A DNA stretch of 5,428 nucleotides from Candidatus Coatesiibacteriota bacterium (GTDB lineage: Bacteria > RBG-13-66-14), in the NCBI GenBank assembly GCA_030631385.1, contig DAOVLG010000159.1, positions 1-5,428 of the forward strand, read 5' to 3'. The notes beneath the pieces are model-generated. The model was not told the origin of the DNA. It saw only the letters and a program-made list of their open reading frames with translations, and searched no databases. Below are positions 1-5,122 of this stretch, in pieces. Every line of letters starts with the position of its first letter. Position 1 is the first letter of the stretch. The position numbers and the translations under genes are program-made.

Positions 1-400
1 CCCGTTCGCGGTTCCGCAGGGAGTAGTCATACCAGCCGATCCCACCCACGAAGGCCACGTCGTCCACCCGCACCGGCCCGGAGTCCAGGTACTCCCAGCC
101 GTGGCGGTCGCACATCTCGGGAATCAACCGGTCCAGGCGGTCGTAGCTCGTCTCGCCTCGGGACTGCCAGTATAGCGGCACCCAGACGTCGTGGTTCCCG
201 GCGACGAAGATCGCCGGAAACGGCAGCTCCCCGATCTCGGCGAAGGATTCATCGAGGACGTCGAGTCGTCCCGCCAGGTCGCCCAGGAGCACGAAGACGT
301 CGGGCGAGAGCTCACGGAGGCGGTTCCCCAAAAGCTTCGGTACCCGGCGGGCGGCGTCGGAGTTGTCGGCGTGGATGTCCGAGGTAAAGGCTACGCGCAA
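1..400 (-). CDS. Calcineurin-like metallophosphoesterase, 5' part (runs off the window)
   Basis: This is the N-terminal 133 codons of a metal-dependent phosphoesterase (Metallophos superfamily). Three of the family's metal-binding blocks are in order and correctly spaced: SDIHAD (D8, H10), LLGDLAG (G40, D41) and AGNHDVW (N69, H70). In this family they hold a two-metal centre that hydrolyses phosphomono- or diesters. The C-terminal histidine motifs lie beyond the window edge, so the protein is incomplete here. The sequence GGIGWYDYSLRNRER near the break resembles one subgroup of predicted phosphatases, but the substrate cannot be inferred. There is no signal peptide, so it is probably cytoplasmic. 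The start is a TTG at 398-400: an in-frame TGA lies two codons upstream, an AGGTGA ribosome site precedes it, and no usable ATG follows before the first motif. It has its own promoter and is insulated from the upstream gene by a terminator. Confidence 0.9.
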   Translation of the reverse strand, partial: MRVAFTSDIHADNSDAARRVPKLLGNRLRELSPDVFVLLGDLAGRLDVLDESFAEIGELPFPAIFVAGNHDVWVPLYWQSRGETSYDRLDRLIPEMCDRHGWEYLDSGPVRVDDVAFVGGIGWYDYSLRNRER

Positions 401-403
401 ATA

Positions 404-409
404 TCACCT
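404..409 (-). promoter_or_regulatory. Ribosome binding site for the TTG-started phosphoesterase
   Basis: AGGTGA on the minus strand lies three bases before the TTG at 398-400. It supports that unusual start. The spacing is short if counted from the end of AGGTGA, but acceptable if AGG/AGGT is the pairing core. Confidence 0.6.
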
Positions 410-429
410 GCAAGTCTTTAGGAAAAAGT

Positions 430-458
430 ATTTTAGCGGAGACAGGATCCGAGCACAA
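430..458 (-). promoter_or_regulatory. Probable sigma70-type promoter of the metallophosphoesterase gene
   Basis: On the minus strand a -35-like TTGTGC (453-458) and a -10-like TAAAAT (430-435) are separated by exactly 17 bases. The -10 box ends about 29 bases before the TTG start, leaving a short leader with the ribosome site. The location between the upstream gene's terminator and this start fits a separate transcription unit. The -35 is a partial match. Confidence 0.55.
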
Positions 459-465
459 GGCGACG

Positions 466-492
466 AAAAGGGCGGGACCCAGCGTCCCGCCC
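466..492 (-). terminator. Intrinsic terminator after the secreted protein gene at 519-1043
   Basis: A perfect 9-bp GC-rich stem (484-492 with 470-478, GGGCGGGAC/GTCCCGCCC) closes a 5-base loop. Reading the minus strand it is followed by TTTT (466-469). It lies 26 bases past the stop codon of the upstream gene. The U-run is short but the stem is strong. Confidence 0.8.
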
Positions 493-518
493 CTCCCGTT
501 AAAGAGGCGCGCATCGCC

Positions 519-1043
519 CTACTTGCTCAGGGCCAGGTCATTCAGGATGCTCTTCAGGGCGTTCTTGACGGTGTTCTTCTGGGCCGTGGAGACCTTGGCG
601 TAGAACATGACTCCGCCGCTGCCGGTGCCGGAGACGCCGACGAAGTACACCTGGCCACCCGACTCGTGCAGGCGCAGGGCGTAGGTGACGCCCGAGGTGT
701 TCTTGGTTACGACGACCTTGGTTCCCGTCGTAACCGCTTTGGCCTTCTCCGCCAGCTTCTCCTGGCAGAGAGCGTCCATGTCGTTCTTGCCGAGCCCCTT
801 GGCCGCGCTTAAGGGGGTGCAGGTGATGGTCACGCCGCTCGGCCCGTTGATGGTGAAGCTGCCGGGCGAGACGGCACCCTTGCTCCAATCAGCGTTGGGC
901 AGGGTGATGTCCACCTCGACACCGCCGATGGTCGCCTCGAAACCGGTCGAGGTTGCGCCGGGGCCGGGTCCGCCGACGGCTCCGCCGGTGGTGGCGATTG
1001 CGGCCAAGGCAATCCCAAGAACGATCAAGGTTAGCTTGCGCAT
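519..1043 (-). CDS. Small secreted protein of unknown function
   Basis: The protein has 174 residues and I do not recognise its family. Residues 1-22 form a clear Sec signal peptide: MRK, then a hydrophobic stretch to about residue 17. A short Gly/Pro/Ser/Thr linker (about 20-34) follows, then a domain with alternating beta-like segments and a C-terminal helix (about 152-170). There is no lipobox cysteine. The mature part has two cysteines, C75 and C93, which could form a disulphide in the periplasm. The order of elements (a VDITLPNADW-like first strand, a helix near 85-104, a GVTYALRL strand, a glycine-rich hairpin, a final helix) recalls PsbP/DUF1795-like secreted domains. That is only a fold-level impression. 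The start is secure: AGGAGG at 1052-1057, eight bases before the ATG, downstream of a near-consensus promoter. A terminator follows the stop. The neighbour at 1124-1609 may be a distant relative. Confidence 0.85.
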   Translation of the reverse strand: MRKLTLIVLGIALAAIATTGGAVGGPGPGATSTGFEATIGGVEVDITLPNADWSKGAVSPGSFTINGPSGVTITCTPLSAAKGLGKNDMDALCQEKLAEKAKAVTTGTKVVVTKNTSGVTYALRLHESGGQVYFVGVSGTGSGGVMFYAKVSTAQKNTVKNALKSILNDLALSK

Positions 1044-1074
1044 AGCGTAATCCTCCTCGTGAATCTGGAAACGT

Positions 1075-1130
1075 GGATTGAAAGATTATAGCCGCTCAGC
1101 GTCGGATTGACAAGTTTCCTCCGTCAATCC
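1075..1130 (-). promoter_or_regulatory. Three TCAATCC boxes and a hairpin around the promoter (candidate operator)
   Basis: The 7-mer TCAATCC occurs on the minus strand at 1104-1110 (overlapping the -35 box) and at 1075-1081 (at the predicted transcription start), and inverted at 1124-1130. The two outer boxes at 1104-1111 and 1123-1130 form a perfect 8-bp inverted repeat, GGATTGAC/GTCAATCC, around an 11-base loop. It includes the stop codon of the upstream gene. No U-run follows, so it is not an ordinary terminator. The placement suits a repressor site or an attenuator-like hairpin, but no regulator is visible in the window. Confidence 0.4.
1085..1113 (-). promoter_or_regulatory. Strong sigma70-type promoter of the secreted protein gene 519-1043
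   Basis: The minus strand carries TTGTCA (1108-1113), a 17-base spacer and a perfect TATAAT (1085-1090). The predicted transcription start is near 1077-1079, giving a leader of about 35 bases that contains the AGGAGG ribosome site. The -35 box begins only about ten bases beyond the stop codon of the upstream gene and is overlapped by a repeated TCAATCC box. Confidence 0.85.
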
Positions 1131-1609
1131 TCGGCGGGTCGTGAGAAACCGAGATTCGAGAGGGCCTCCACCGCCTCGGCGCGCGGGGCCGTGGCGGCGA
1201 AATCAACCAGGAAGCACCCGGCAACCGAGTAGTAGACCCCGACGATCCTGCAGGTGTAGAAGCCGCCCTTGGGATAGACCTCCAACCGGTACCGAAACCC
1301 GGCCTCCCCGCCGGTGCGGACGTCCAGGAGGCCTTCGGGCTTCAGGGAGGGGAAACGCTCCGTTAAAAGCACGGAGAGGTCCGCATCATCGGGGTTTTTC
1401 TCGAAGTCCGGCCCCTCCATCACCGCACCGGAGGCGAAGGGCTTCCCCGATTCGGCGTAGAATAGCTCCACGATGGCCAGGGCGTCGCCGTAACCGGGGT
1501 AGAGGTACGCGGTGAGATATTCGGGCAGGACAAGCGAGACCTCGTCCGAAAGCGCCGCCACCCCCGCCGGGGAAGAGGATACAAAAAGAACGAGAAAGAA
1601 TGGGATCAT
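1124..1609 (-). CDS. Small secreted protein of unknown function
   Basis: The protein is not recognised as a named family. From the ATG at 1607-1609 it has 161 residues. It begins with a hydrophobic segment, MIPFFLVLFVSSSPAG, ending near VAALSDE, which reads as a signal peptide with an uncharged n-region. The remainder looks like a compact alpha/beta domain with two cysteines in the C-terminal third (C120, C132), strands GFRYRLEVY and YTCRIVGVYY, and a closing segment AVEALSNLGF. That layout resembles the end of PsbP/DUF1795-like domains and the neighbour at 519-1043. An upstream in-frame ATG at 1676-1678 would add 23 residues in front of the hydrophobic segment. I prefer the inner start because it places the signal at the N-terminus, but both ATGs have GGAG immediately adjacent and no well-spaced ribosome site, so the start is uncertain. 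No convincing promoter is seen. Read-through into 519-1043 is possible because no terminator separates them. Confidence 0.75.
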   Translation of the reverse strand: MIPFFLVLFVSSSPAGVAALSDEVSLVLPEYLTAYLYPGYGDALAIVELFYAESGKPFASGAVMEGPDFEKNPDDADLSVLLTERFPSLKPEGLLDVRTGGEAGFRYRLEVYPKGGFYTCRIVGVYYSVAGCFLVDFAATAPRAEAVEALSNLGFSRPAED

Positions 1610-1739
1610 CTCCGAGATGTATTCTCCGTGGGTGATTCTACCCGTTTGGGTCGTTACGGCGGTTAAACGGAACGCCATCTCCCTGAGAAAAGATATGGAA
1701 ACAGCGCCTGAAAGCGACGTAGTCCGGTTCGGGCTGGAT

Positions 1740-1918
1740 CACGCCCGCGCCGGCGGTGGCACAGTTTTTGCGCAAATCAACCTCGGAGAAAATCCGCCGC
1801 GCCCCTTCCTGCAAAAACCTGTGCCACCGCCTCGAAAACTGTGGTAACGACGGCCGTGCGCCGGGCGACCGATACGCCGAGCGAAACCCTATAGCATTCG
1901 GCACACGCCCGCGCCGGC
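1740..1918. repeat. 15-base direct repeat pair (1740-1754 and 1904-1918)
   Basis: CACGCCCGCGCCGGC is repeated exactly, 164 bases apart, in the same orientation. The first copy overlaps the start of the inverted repeat at 1752. High GC raises the chance of coincidence, so a biological role is uncertain. Confidence 0.45.
1752..1831. repeat. Long inverted repeat, arms of 20 and 21 bases
   Basis: The left arm 1752-1771 (GGCGGTGGCACAGTTTTTGC) and the reverse complement of the right arm 1811-1831 are identical except for one extra base in the right arm, around a 39-base centre. A further copy of the core CACAGTTTT lies on the minus strand at 1835-1843. The structure could fold as a stable hairpin in RNA from either strand. 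It has no U-run, so it does not look like a terminator. A small non-autonomous element or an interspersed repeat unit is possible. Confidence 0.75.
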
Positions 1919-1978
1919 TGTATCCGCCGTAAATACTGATGCGGGGTGTCAAACAGGAAAGAACTAGTCCAGCTCTCT

Positions 1979-2425
1979 TCAAAGGGTGCCGCCTATCCCT
2001 TTTGAGGCGAAGTATTCCTCCGCCGGGATGCTCATCAGCACGATGTCGTGCCAGCGGTCGCCGTGCCAGTAAGCCTCCCGGTACCGTTCCTCCTCGGTGA
2101 AGCCGCACTTGGCGTAGGCGCGGATGCCCCCCTCGTTGAAGGCATGCACCCTGAGCCAGATGCGGTGGAGGTTCAGCTCCTCGAACCCGTACTTGAGGGT
2201 GAGGGCGGTCATCTCGGCGCCGTAGCCCTGGCCGCGCAGCTCGGGCGGCCCGACGAATATCCCGAACGCGGCGCAGCGATGGAGGCGATCTATGCCGTGG
2301 AGCCCCACGTTGCCCAGCAGGCTGTCGTCGCTATTGGAGCGGGCGGCGAGGACGATGTCGTTCTCACGCCCGCCCACGCCCCGGACCCACTCCTCCTCCT
2401 GCGCTAATGTCAGCGGCTTGCACAT
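1979..2425 (-). CDS. GNAT N-acetyltransferase (RimJ/RimL type), N-terminus lost by frameshift
   Basis: The 148 residues readable from the ATG at 2423-2425 cover most of a GNAT acetyltransferase (Acetyltransf_3-like), which transfers acetyl from acetyl-CoA to an amine, often a protein N-terminus or small molecule. The acetyl-CoA pyrophosphate loop is RGQGYG (residues 64-69), preceded by the strand AAFGIFVGP and followed by the typical NEGGIRAYAKCGF segment (97-109) and a WHDIVLMSI strand. The true beginning of the domain lies upstream: codons just before this ATG read DAPLYARWLNEPDTRRTL, a classic first helix of the family, but without a start. It joins a strong ribosome site and ATG at 2536-2538 only if the frame shifts near 2482-2485. 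As it stands, this ATG has no ribosome site, so the gene is probably inactive unless the shift is a sequencing error or is bypassed. The acceptor is unknown. Confidence 0.8.
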   Translation of the reverse strand: MCKPLTLAQEEEWVRGVGGRENDIVLAARSNSDDSLLGNVGLHGIDRLHRCAAFGIFVGPPELRGQGYGAEMTALTLKYGFEELNLHRIWLRVHAFNEGGIRAYAKCGFTEEERYREAYWHGDRWHDIVLMSIPAEEYFASKGIGGTL

Positions 2426-2427
2426 GG

Positions 2428-2538
2428 TTAGGGTGCGGCGGGTGTCGGGCTCGTTGAGCCAGCGGGCGTAGAGCGGCGCGTCCCCGGCGAGAGGTACACC
2501 CGTTCACCCTCGAGGAATACATCAGGCTTGTCGTCCAT
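2428..2538 (-). pseudogene. 5' fragment of the frameshifted GNAT acetyltransferase gene
   Basis: An ATG at 2536-2538 with a good GGAGG ribosome site (2545-2549, six bases away) opens a frame reading MDDKPDVFLEGERVYLSP, the expected first strand of RimJ/RimL-type acetyltransferases. After P18 it runs out of frame into a Ser/Thr/Pro-rich tail and stops at TAA 2428-2430. The correct continuation, DAPLYARWLNEP, is in the +1 frame. Adding one base in the run of four G (minus strand, 2482-2485) would reconnect the two parts. Relative to the usual family spacing between these motifs the joint also looks about three residues short, so a deletion of about ten bases is an alternative. This ribosome site and start are the real ones for the intact gene. 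Confidence 0.75.
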
Positions 2539-2587
2539 AATCAGCCTCCGCTACGCCCCCCTACGGCTTGTCACACCGTCGAAAACC

Positions 2588-2613
2588 CGTAGCGCGGGGC
2601 TTCTACGCCCCGC
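2588..2613. repeat. Palindromic intergenic repeat (GCGGGGC/GCCCCGC hairpin)
   Basis: A perfect 7-bp stem, GCGGGGC (2594-2600) and GCCCCGC (2607-2613), closes a 6-base TTCTAC loop. CGTAGCG at 2588-2594 also pairs with CGCTACG at 2549-2555, giving an alternative fold that would come close to the acetyltransferase ribosome site. It looks like an interspersed extragenic palindrome rather than a terminator, because no U-run follows. Confidence 0.55.
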
Positions 2614-2628
2614 CCGGCGTGCATAGTT

Positions 2629-2677
2629 CCCTCTCCCCTCTGGGGAGGAGCAGTCGCCCACGGGCTGGGGTGAGGGG
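2629..2677 (-). repeat. Interspersed CCCTCACCCC...GGGGAGAGGG repeat
   Basis: On the minus strand the segment begins CCCCTCACCCCAGCCC and ends CTCCCCAGAGGGGAGAGGG, a composition familiar from extragenic repeats in many bacterial genomes. The end carries its own hairpin (2633-2638 with 2642-2647). About 15 unrelated bases sit in the middle compared with the compact form. A related piece lies in the opposite orientation at 5401-5428, so the family is present at least twice in this window. Confidence 0.6.
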
Positions 2678-2687
2678 CCACCCCTCA
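2671..2687 (-). other. Hairpin spanning the nnr stop codon
   Basis: TGAGGGG and CCCCTCA form a perfect 7-bp stem with a 3-base loop, and the TGA of the stem is the stop codon of nnr. It is partly built from the interspersed repeat downstream. There is no U-run, so it may protect the mRNA 3' end rather than terminate transcription, or it may be a by-product of repeat insertion. Confidence 0.45.
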
Positions 2688-4223
2688 AGCGTTCCGCACC
2701 GCCTCGATGGCCCCGGGGACGGCCTCTAAAATGTCCTCGGGCGAGGCGCTCCAATCGCCGGCACTCTCCGCGGCCAGCTCGCCGGCCAGTCCGTGGAGGT
2801 AGGCCGCGGCCACCGCGGCGGAGAAGGGTTCGACCCCCCGGGCCAACAGCGCCCCCAGACCCCCGGAAAGCACGTCGCCCGAGCCGCCGACGGCCATCCG
2901 CCAGTCGCCGGTGGGAATGAAACAGGCGGTCCCGTCGGCGGAGGCGACCACGGTGCGGTAGCCCTTCAACAGGCATACCCCGCTTATCTCCTCCGCCAGC
3001 TTCCGAGCGCTGCCGAGGCGGTCGGTGTTGACTAGAGCGGCCGACGAGCCGAGGAGCCGTCCCGCCTCGCCGGGATGGGGGGTGATCACCAGGGGGGCGC
3101 GTATCCTCATCAGCACGTCCAGACCGGTCGTGTTCAGACCGTCGGCGTCCACCACCAGGGGCACCCGGACCCCGGGCAGGACGTGCTCGAGGGTCCGGCC
3201 GACGCACCCGTCGGCGCCCAGACCCGGACCGACCACCGCGGCGTCCCCCGAGTTGAGCTGGACCAGGGCCGACTCGGCCCCGTAATGGGTGACGAAGCCC
3301 GCCTCGTCGGGCAGCTCCACCGAGGTGACCCCCAGCATGGCCGGTTTGACGAGCATCAGGACCGAGGCGGTGGTACAGAGTGTCACCAGCCCCGCCCCGG
3401 CGCGGCAGGCGGCCAGGCTCGCCAGCCCCGCGGCGCCCGAGTAGTCCCGGCAACCGGCCAACAGGTTCACCGTCCCCCGGCCGCCCTTGTGCGTGTCCGG
3501 CGCGGGGGGAGAGAAATAGGGGGCGGCGTCCCCCGGTTCGGCGTAGAAGGTCTTCAGGCCATCGAAGCGCTCCGGCAAAACGCCGATGGGCGCGGTGACG
3601 ATCTCCCCGGCCAGCAAGTATCCGGGCGGGAGGAAGAGGCCGGTCTTCGGCGCGGCGAAGGTGACGGTGAGATCGGCCCTGACCGCCAGCTCGGCGGCGC
3701 CGGTGGTCGAATCCAGCCCCGACGGAACGTCCACGGAAACGGTGTAGGCTGGGCAGTCGTTGAGCGCCCGGATGACCGGGTCGAAGAGCCCCCGCGGTTC
3801 GCCGGTGACCCCGGTGCCCAACAGGGCGTCCACCACGACCTCGGCCTGCACCAAGGCGCGGCGGAGCTCGGCCACGTCGTCCTCGTTCTCGATTATAAAG
3901 ACGCCACGCCCGCCGGCCTTGAGCACCTTCCAGTTGGCCAGGGCGTCGCCGGCAAGATCGTCCGGGTTTCCAACGCTGAAGACGAGCGGCTCGATTCCGG
4001 CGCCAGCCAGTTGCCGCGCCACCACCAGCCCGTCGCCGCCGTTGTTCCCCTTCCCGACGGCGATCACCACCCCGCCGGATGTGAGGTCATCGAAGCGGGA
4101 AAGGATCTCGTTGGTAACGCCCCGGCCCGCGTTCTCCATCAACGCCATCCCGGGCAGGCCGTCTTCGGCGATGGTCGCCCGGTCTATCTGTCTCATCTCG
4201 GCGGTGGTCGCCACCGGTCGCAT
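2685..4223 (-). CDS. nnr: Bifunctional NAD(P)H-hydrate epimerase / ADP-dependent NAD(P)H-hydrate dehydratase
   Basis: This 512-residue cytoplasmic enzyme repairs damaged nicotinamide cofactors. The N-terminal YjeF_N/NnrE domain (about 1-220) interconverts the R and S epimers of NADHX and NADPHX. The C-terminal NnrD domain (about 235-512), a ribokinase-like fold, dehydrates the S form using ADP. Epimerase motifs are MENAG (29-33), GKGNNGGDGLVVAR (57-70), DALLGTG (132-138) and the conserved SVDVPSGLD (163-171) with K193. Dehydratase motifs are HKGGRG (245-250), VVDADGLN (357-364), TPHPGE (381-386) and GGSGDVLSGG (446-455), which contains the catalytic aspartate D450. Length and domain order match the usual fused bacterial Nnr. 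I chose the ATG at 4221-4223 because AAGGAA precedes it at proper spacing and the conserved region begins at once. A TTG eight codons upstream lacks support. It has its own promoter, and the downstream acetyltransferase may be read through from it. Confidence 0.96.
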   Translation of the reverse strand: MRPVATTAEMRQIDRATIAEDGLPGMALMENAGRGVTNEILSRFDDLTSGGVVIAVGKGNNGGDGLVVARQLAGAGIEPLVFSVGNPDDLAGDALANWKVLKAGGRGVFIIENEDDVAELRRALVQAEVVVDALLGTGVTGEPRGLFDPVIRALNDCPAYTVSVDVPSGLDSTTGAAELAVRADLTVTFAAPKTGLFLPPGYLLAGEIVTAPIGVLPERFDGLKTFYAEPGDAAPYFSPPAPDTHKGGRGTVNLLAGCRDYSGAAGLASLAACRAGAGLVTLCTTASVLMLVKPAMLGVTSVELPDEAGFVTHYGAESALVQLNSGDAAVVGPGLGADGCVGRTLEHVLPGVRVPLVVDADGLNTTGLDVLMRIRAPLVITPHPGEAGRLLGSSAALVNTDRLGSARKLAEEISGVCLLKGYRTVVASADGTACFIPTGDWRMAVGGSGDVLSGGLGALLARGVEPFSAAVAAAYLHGLAGELAAESAGDWSASPEDILEAVPGAIEAVRNA

Positions 4224-4264
4224 GGTCAGTTCCTTTTCGGATTGCAAAGCGGAATATCTTTCCC

Positions 4265-4293
4265 AGTTTACCAGATTCTTGGTCCCCTTGGAA
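4265..4293 (-). promoter_or_regulatory. Probable promoter of nnr
   Basis: On the minus strand TTCCAA (4288-4293) and TAAACT (4265-4270) are 17 bases apart, and the -10 is preceded by TGG, matching the extended -10 pattern TGn. The boxes are individually weak, consistent with modest housekeeping expression. They lie between the upstream terminator and the nnr start, about 42 bases before the ATG. Confidence 0.5.
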
Positions 4294-4328
4294 CCGATAC
4301 CCGAACGCCCCTCCTCAGGTGCTCACCC

Positions 4329-4351
4329 AAAAAAACCGCCCCGCGGGCGGT
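4329..4351 (-). terminator. Intrinsic terminator after the beta-barrel protein gene
   Basis: A 7-bp stem, ACCGCCC (minus strand 4351-4345) and GGGCGGT (4341-4335), encloses a 3-base loop and is followed on the minus strand by six further T (4334-4329). It lies 25 bases beyond the stop codon at 4377. The plus-strand side lacks a T-run, so it acts on minus-strand transcription. Confidence 0.9.
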
Positions 4352-4376
4352 GAAAAACGATCGGGGGAGGCCGGTC

Positions 4377-4955
4377 CTAGAAGAAGAAACTCACCCCGGC
4401 GCCGAAGGTCATGCCGGCGAAGTGCTCCTCCTCGGGAACGAAGGGGTGGACGTAGTGGTAGCCTACCTCGATGATCGTCATCGGCTGGAGGGGGAACTCG
4501 ATCCCCAGCTCGATCAGTACGGCGAAGTCGGCGACGTCCTGGCGGTAGCCGAAGCGATCGCGGCGCTCGATGCCGAGGGAGGTGGACCGGAGCTGGAAGG
4601 CCGGACCCGCGCCGAAGTACGGGGAGATCCAACTGGTGGGTGCGAAGCTTATCCGGGGGGCGACGCCGAACACCATCAGGTTCCCGGTGACGTCCTCACC
4701 CCAGTTCTGCCAGACATCGGTCATCACGAAGGAGGTGAACTCGAAGAAACCGTAGATTTCGAGCTCGCCGCCCTTGAAACGGTACCCGGTGCGGAAGGAG
4801 CCGCCATAACCGCTGTCGAAGTAGTAGGACGGCCCGGCATGGATCCAGTAGCCGCCGAAGATGCCCACGGCGAAGCCGTCCACCGGCTTGCGCGGGGCGG
4901 CGGCGAAGGCCGTCAGCAGTAGCAGCAACAACAGCGATACAACGGCTTTACGCAA
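4377..4955 (-). CDS. Small outer-membrane beta-barrel protein (secreted, unknown role)
   Basis: The protein has 192 residues and begins MRKAVVSLLLLLLLTAFAAA, a textbook Sec signal peptide with likely cleavage after AFAAA (near residue 20). The mature part is made of alternating aromatic and glycine-rich amphipathic strands (GIFGGYWIHAGPSYYF, LEIYGFFEFTSFVM, ISPYFGAGPAFQL, IIEVGYHYVHPF) and ends GAGVSFFF. The C-terminal phenylalanine is the usual recognition signal for outer-membrane barrel assembly. About 170 mature residues suits an 8-strand barrel of the OmpX/OmpW/OprF-barrel size, but I cannot assign a family. The start is TTG at 4953-4955: GGAGG lies five bases upstream and a near-consensus promoter gives a leader starting near 4982. 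A longer frame opening at 5129 is excluded because it begins upstream of the promoter. There are no cysteines in the mature part. The gene is its own transcription unit, closed by a terminator. Confidence 0.85.
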   Translation of the reverse strand: MRKAVVSLLLLLLLTAFAAAPRKPVDGFAVGIFGGYWIHAGPSYYFDSGYGGSFRTGYRFKGGELEIYGFFEFTSFVMTDVWQNWGEDVTGNLMVFGVAPRISFAPTSWISPYFGAGPAFQLRSTSLGIERRDRFGYRQDVADFAVLIELGIEFPLQPMTIIEVGYHYVHPFVPEEEHFAGMTFGAGVSFFF

Positions 4956-4960
4956 AACCC

Positions 4961-4965
4961 CCTCC
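4961..4965 (-). promoter_or_regulatory. Ribosome binding site that fixes the TTG start of the barrel protein
   Basis: GGAGG within GGAGGGGG on the minus strand lies five bases before the TTG at 4953-4955. Together with the signal peptide beginning exactly there, it decides the start against longer upstream readings. Confidence 0.8.
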
Positions 4966-4988
4966 AGCCTGGGCCCGCATTTTACGGC

Positions 4989-5018
4989 AGTATAGCAGGG
5001 CATTCGGATAAGTGTCAA
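4989..5018 (-). promoter_or_regulatory. Strong sigma70-type promoter of the beta-barrel protein gene
   Basis: The minus strand has a perfect TTGACA (5013-5018), an 18-base spacer and TATACT (4989-4994) preceded by TGC, an extended -10. The predicted start is near 4982, about 27 bases before the TTG codon. This is the best promoter in the window. Confidence 0.88.
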
Positions 5019-5122
5019 TGAACCCAATAGCTTGAGAGCAAAAACCGGACCAGGAAACAGGTGGGATTGTGGGGCTTTCAGCGACCGCGTGGGCCGATTT
5101 CGCCCCGGAGGAGGGTGATTCC

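Larger units (their letters stand above)
1679..1978. other. Gene-free stretch of about 300 bases with repeats
   Basis: No open frame here has a ribosome site, conserved motif or gene-like composition. The segment contains a long inverted repeat (1752-1831), a third partial copy of its core (1835-1843), a 15-base direct repeat (1740-1754 and 1904-1918) and a 10-base palindrome TTTGCGCAAA (1767-1776). It separates the acetyltransferase remnant from the gene at 1124-1609. It should also hold that gene's promoter, but I could not identify one. Confidence 0.6.

Noticed and set aside
1930..1952. TTGACA (1947-1952) with TATTTA (1930-1935) on the minus strand as a promoter for the gene at 1124-1609
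   Set aside because: The spacer is only 11 bases, too short for a sigma70 promoter, and the distance to the gene is over 300 bases.
1638..2108. A 156-codon minus-strand frame across the gap after the acetyltransferase
   Set aside because: It overlaps the acetyltransferase out of frame and passes through the inverted repeat; there is no start signal or family motif.
2551..3453. A 300-codon minus-strand frame inside and beyond nnr
   Set aside because: It overlaps nnr in another frame, is rich in Arg/Gly/Pro as expected for a frame shadow, and runs into repeats.
3075..4922. A 615-codon open frame on the plus strand, antisense to nnr and the beta-barrel gene
   Set aside because: Long antisense frames are common in GC-rich DNA. 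It has no ribosome site, its product is a low-complexity Gly/Arg/Pro/His/Gln mixture without motifs, and it crosses a terminator and two well-supported genes.
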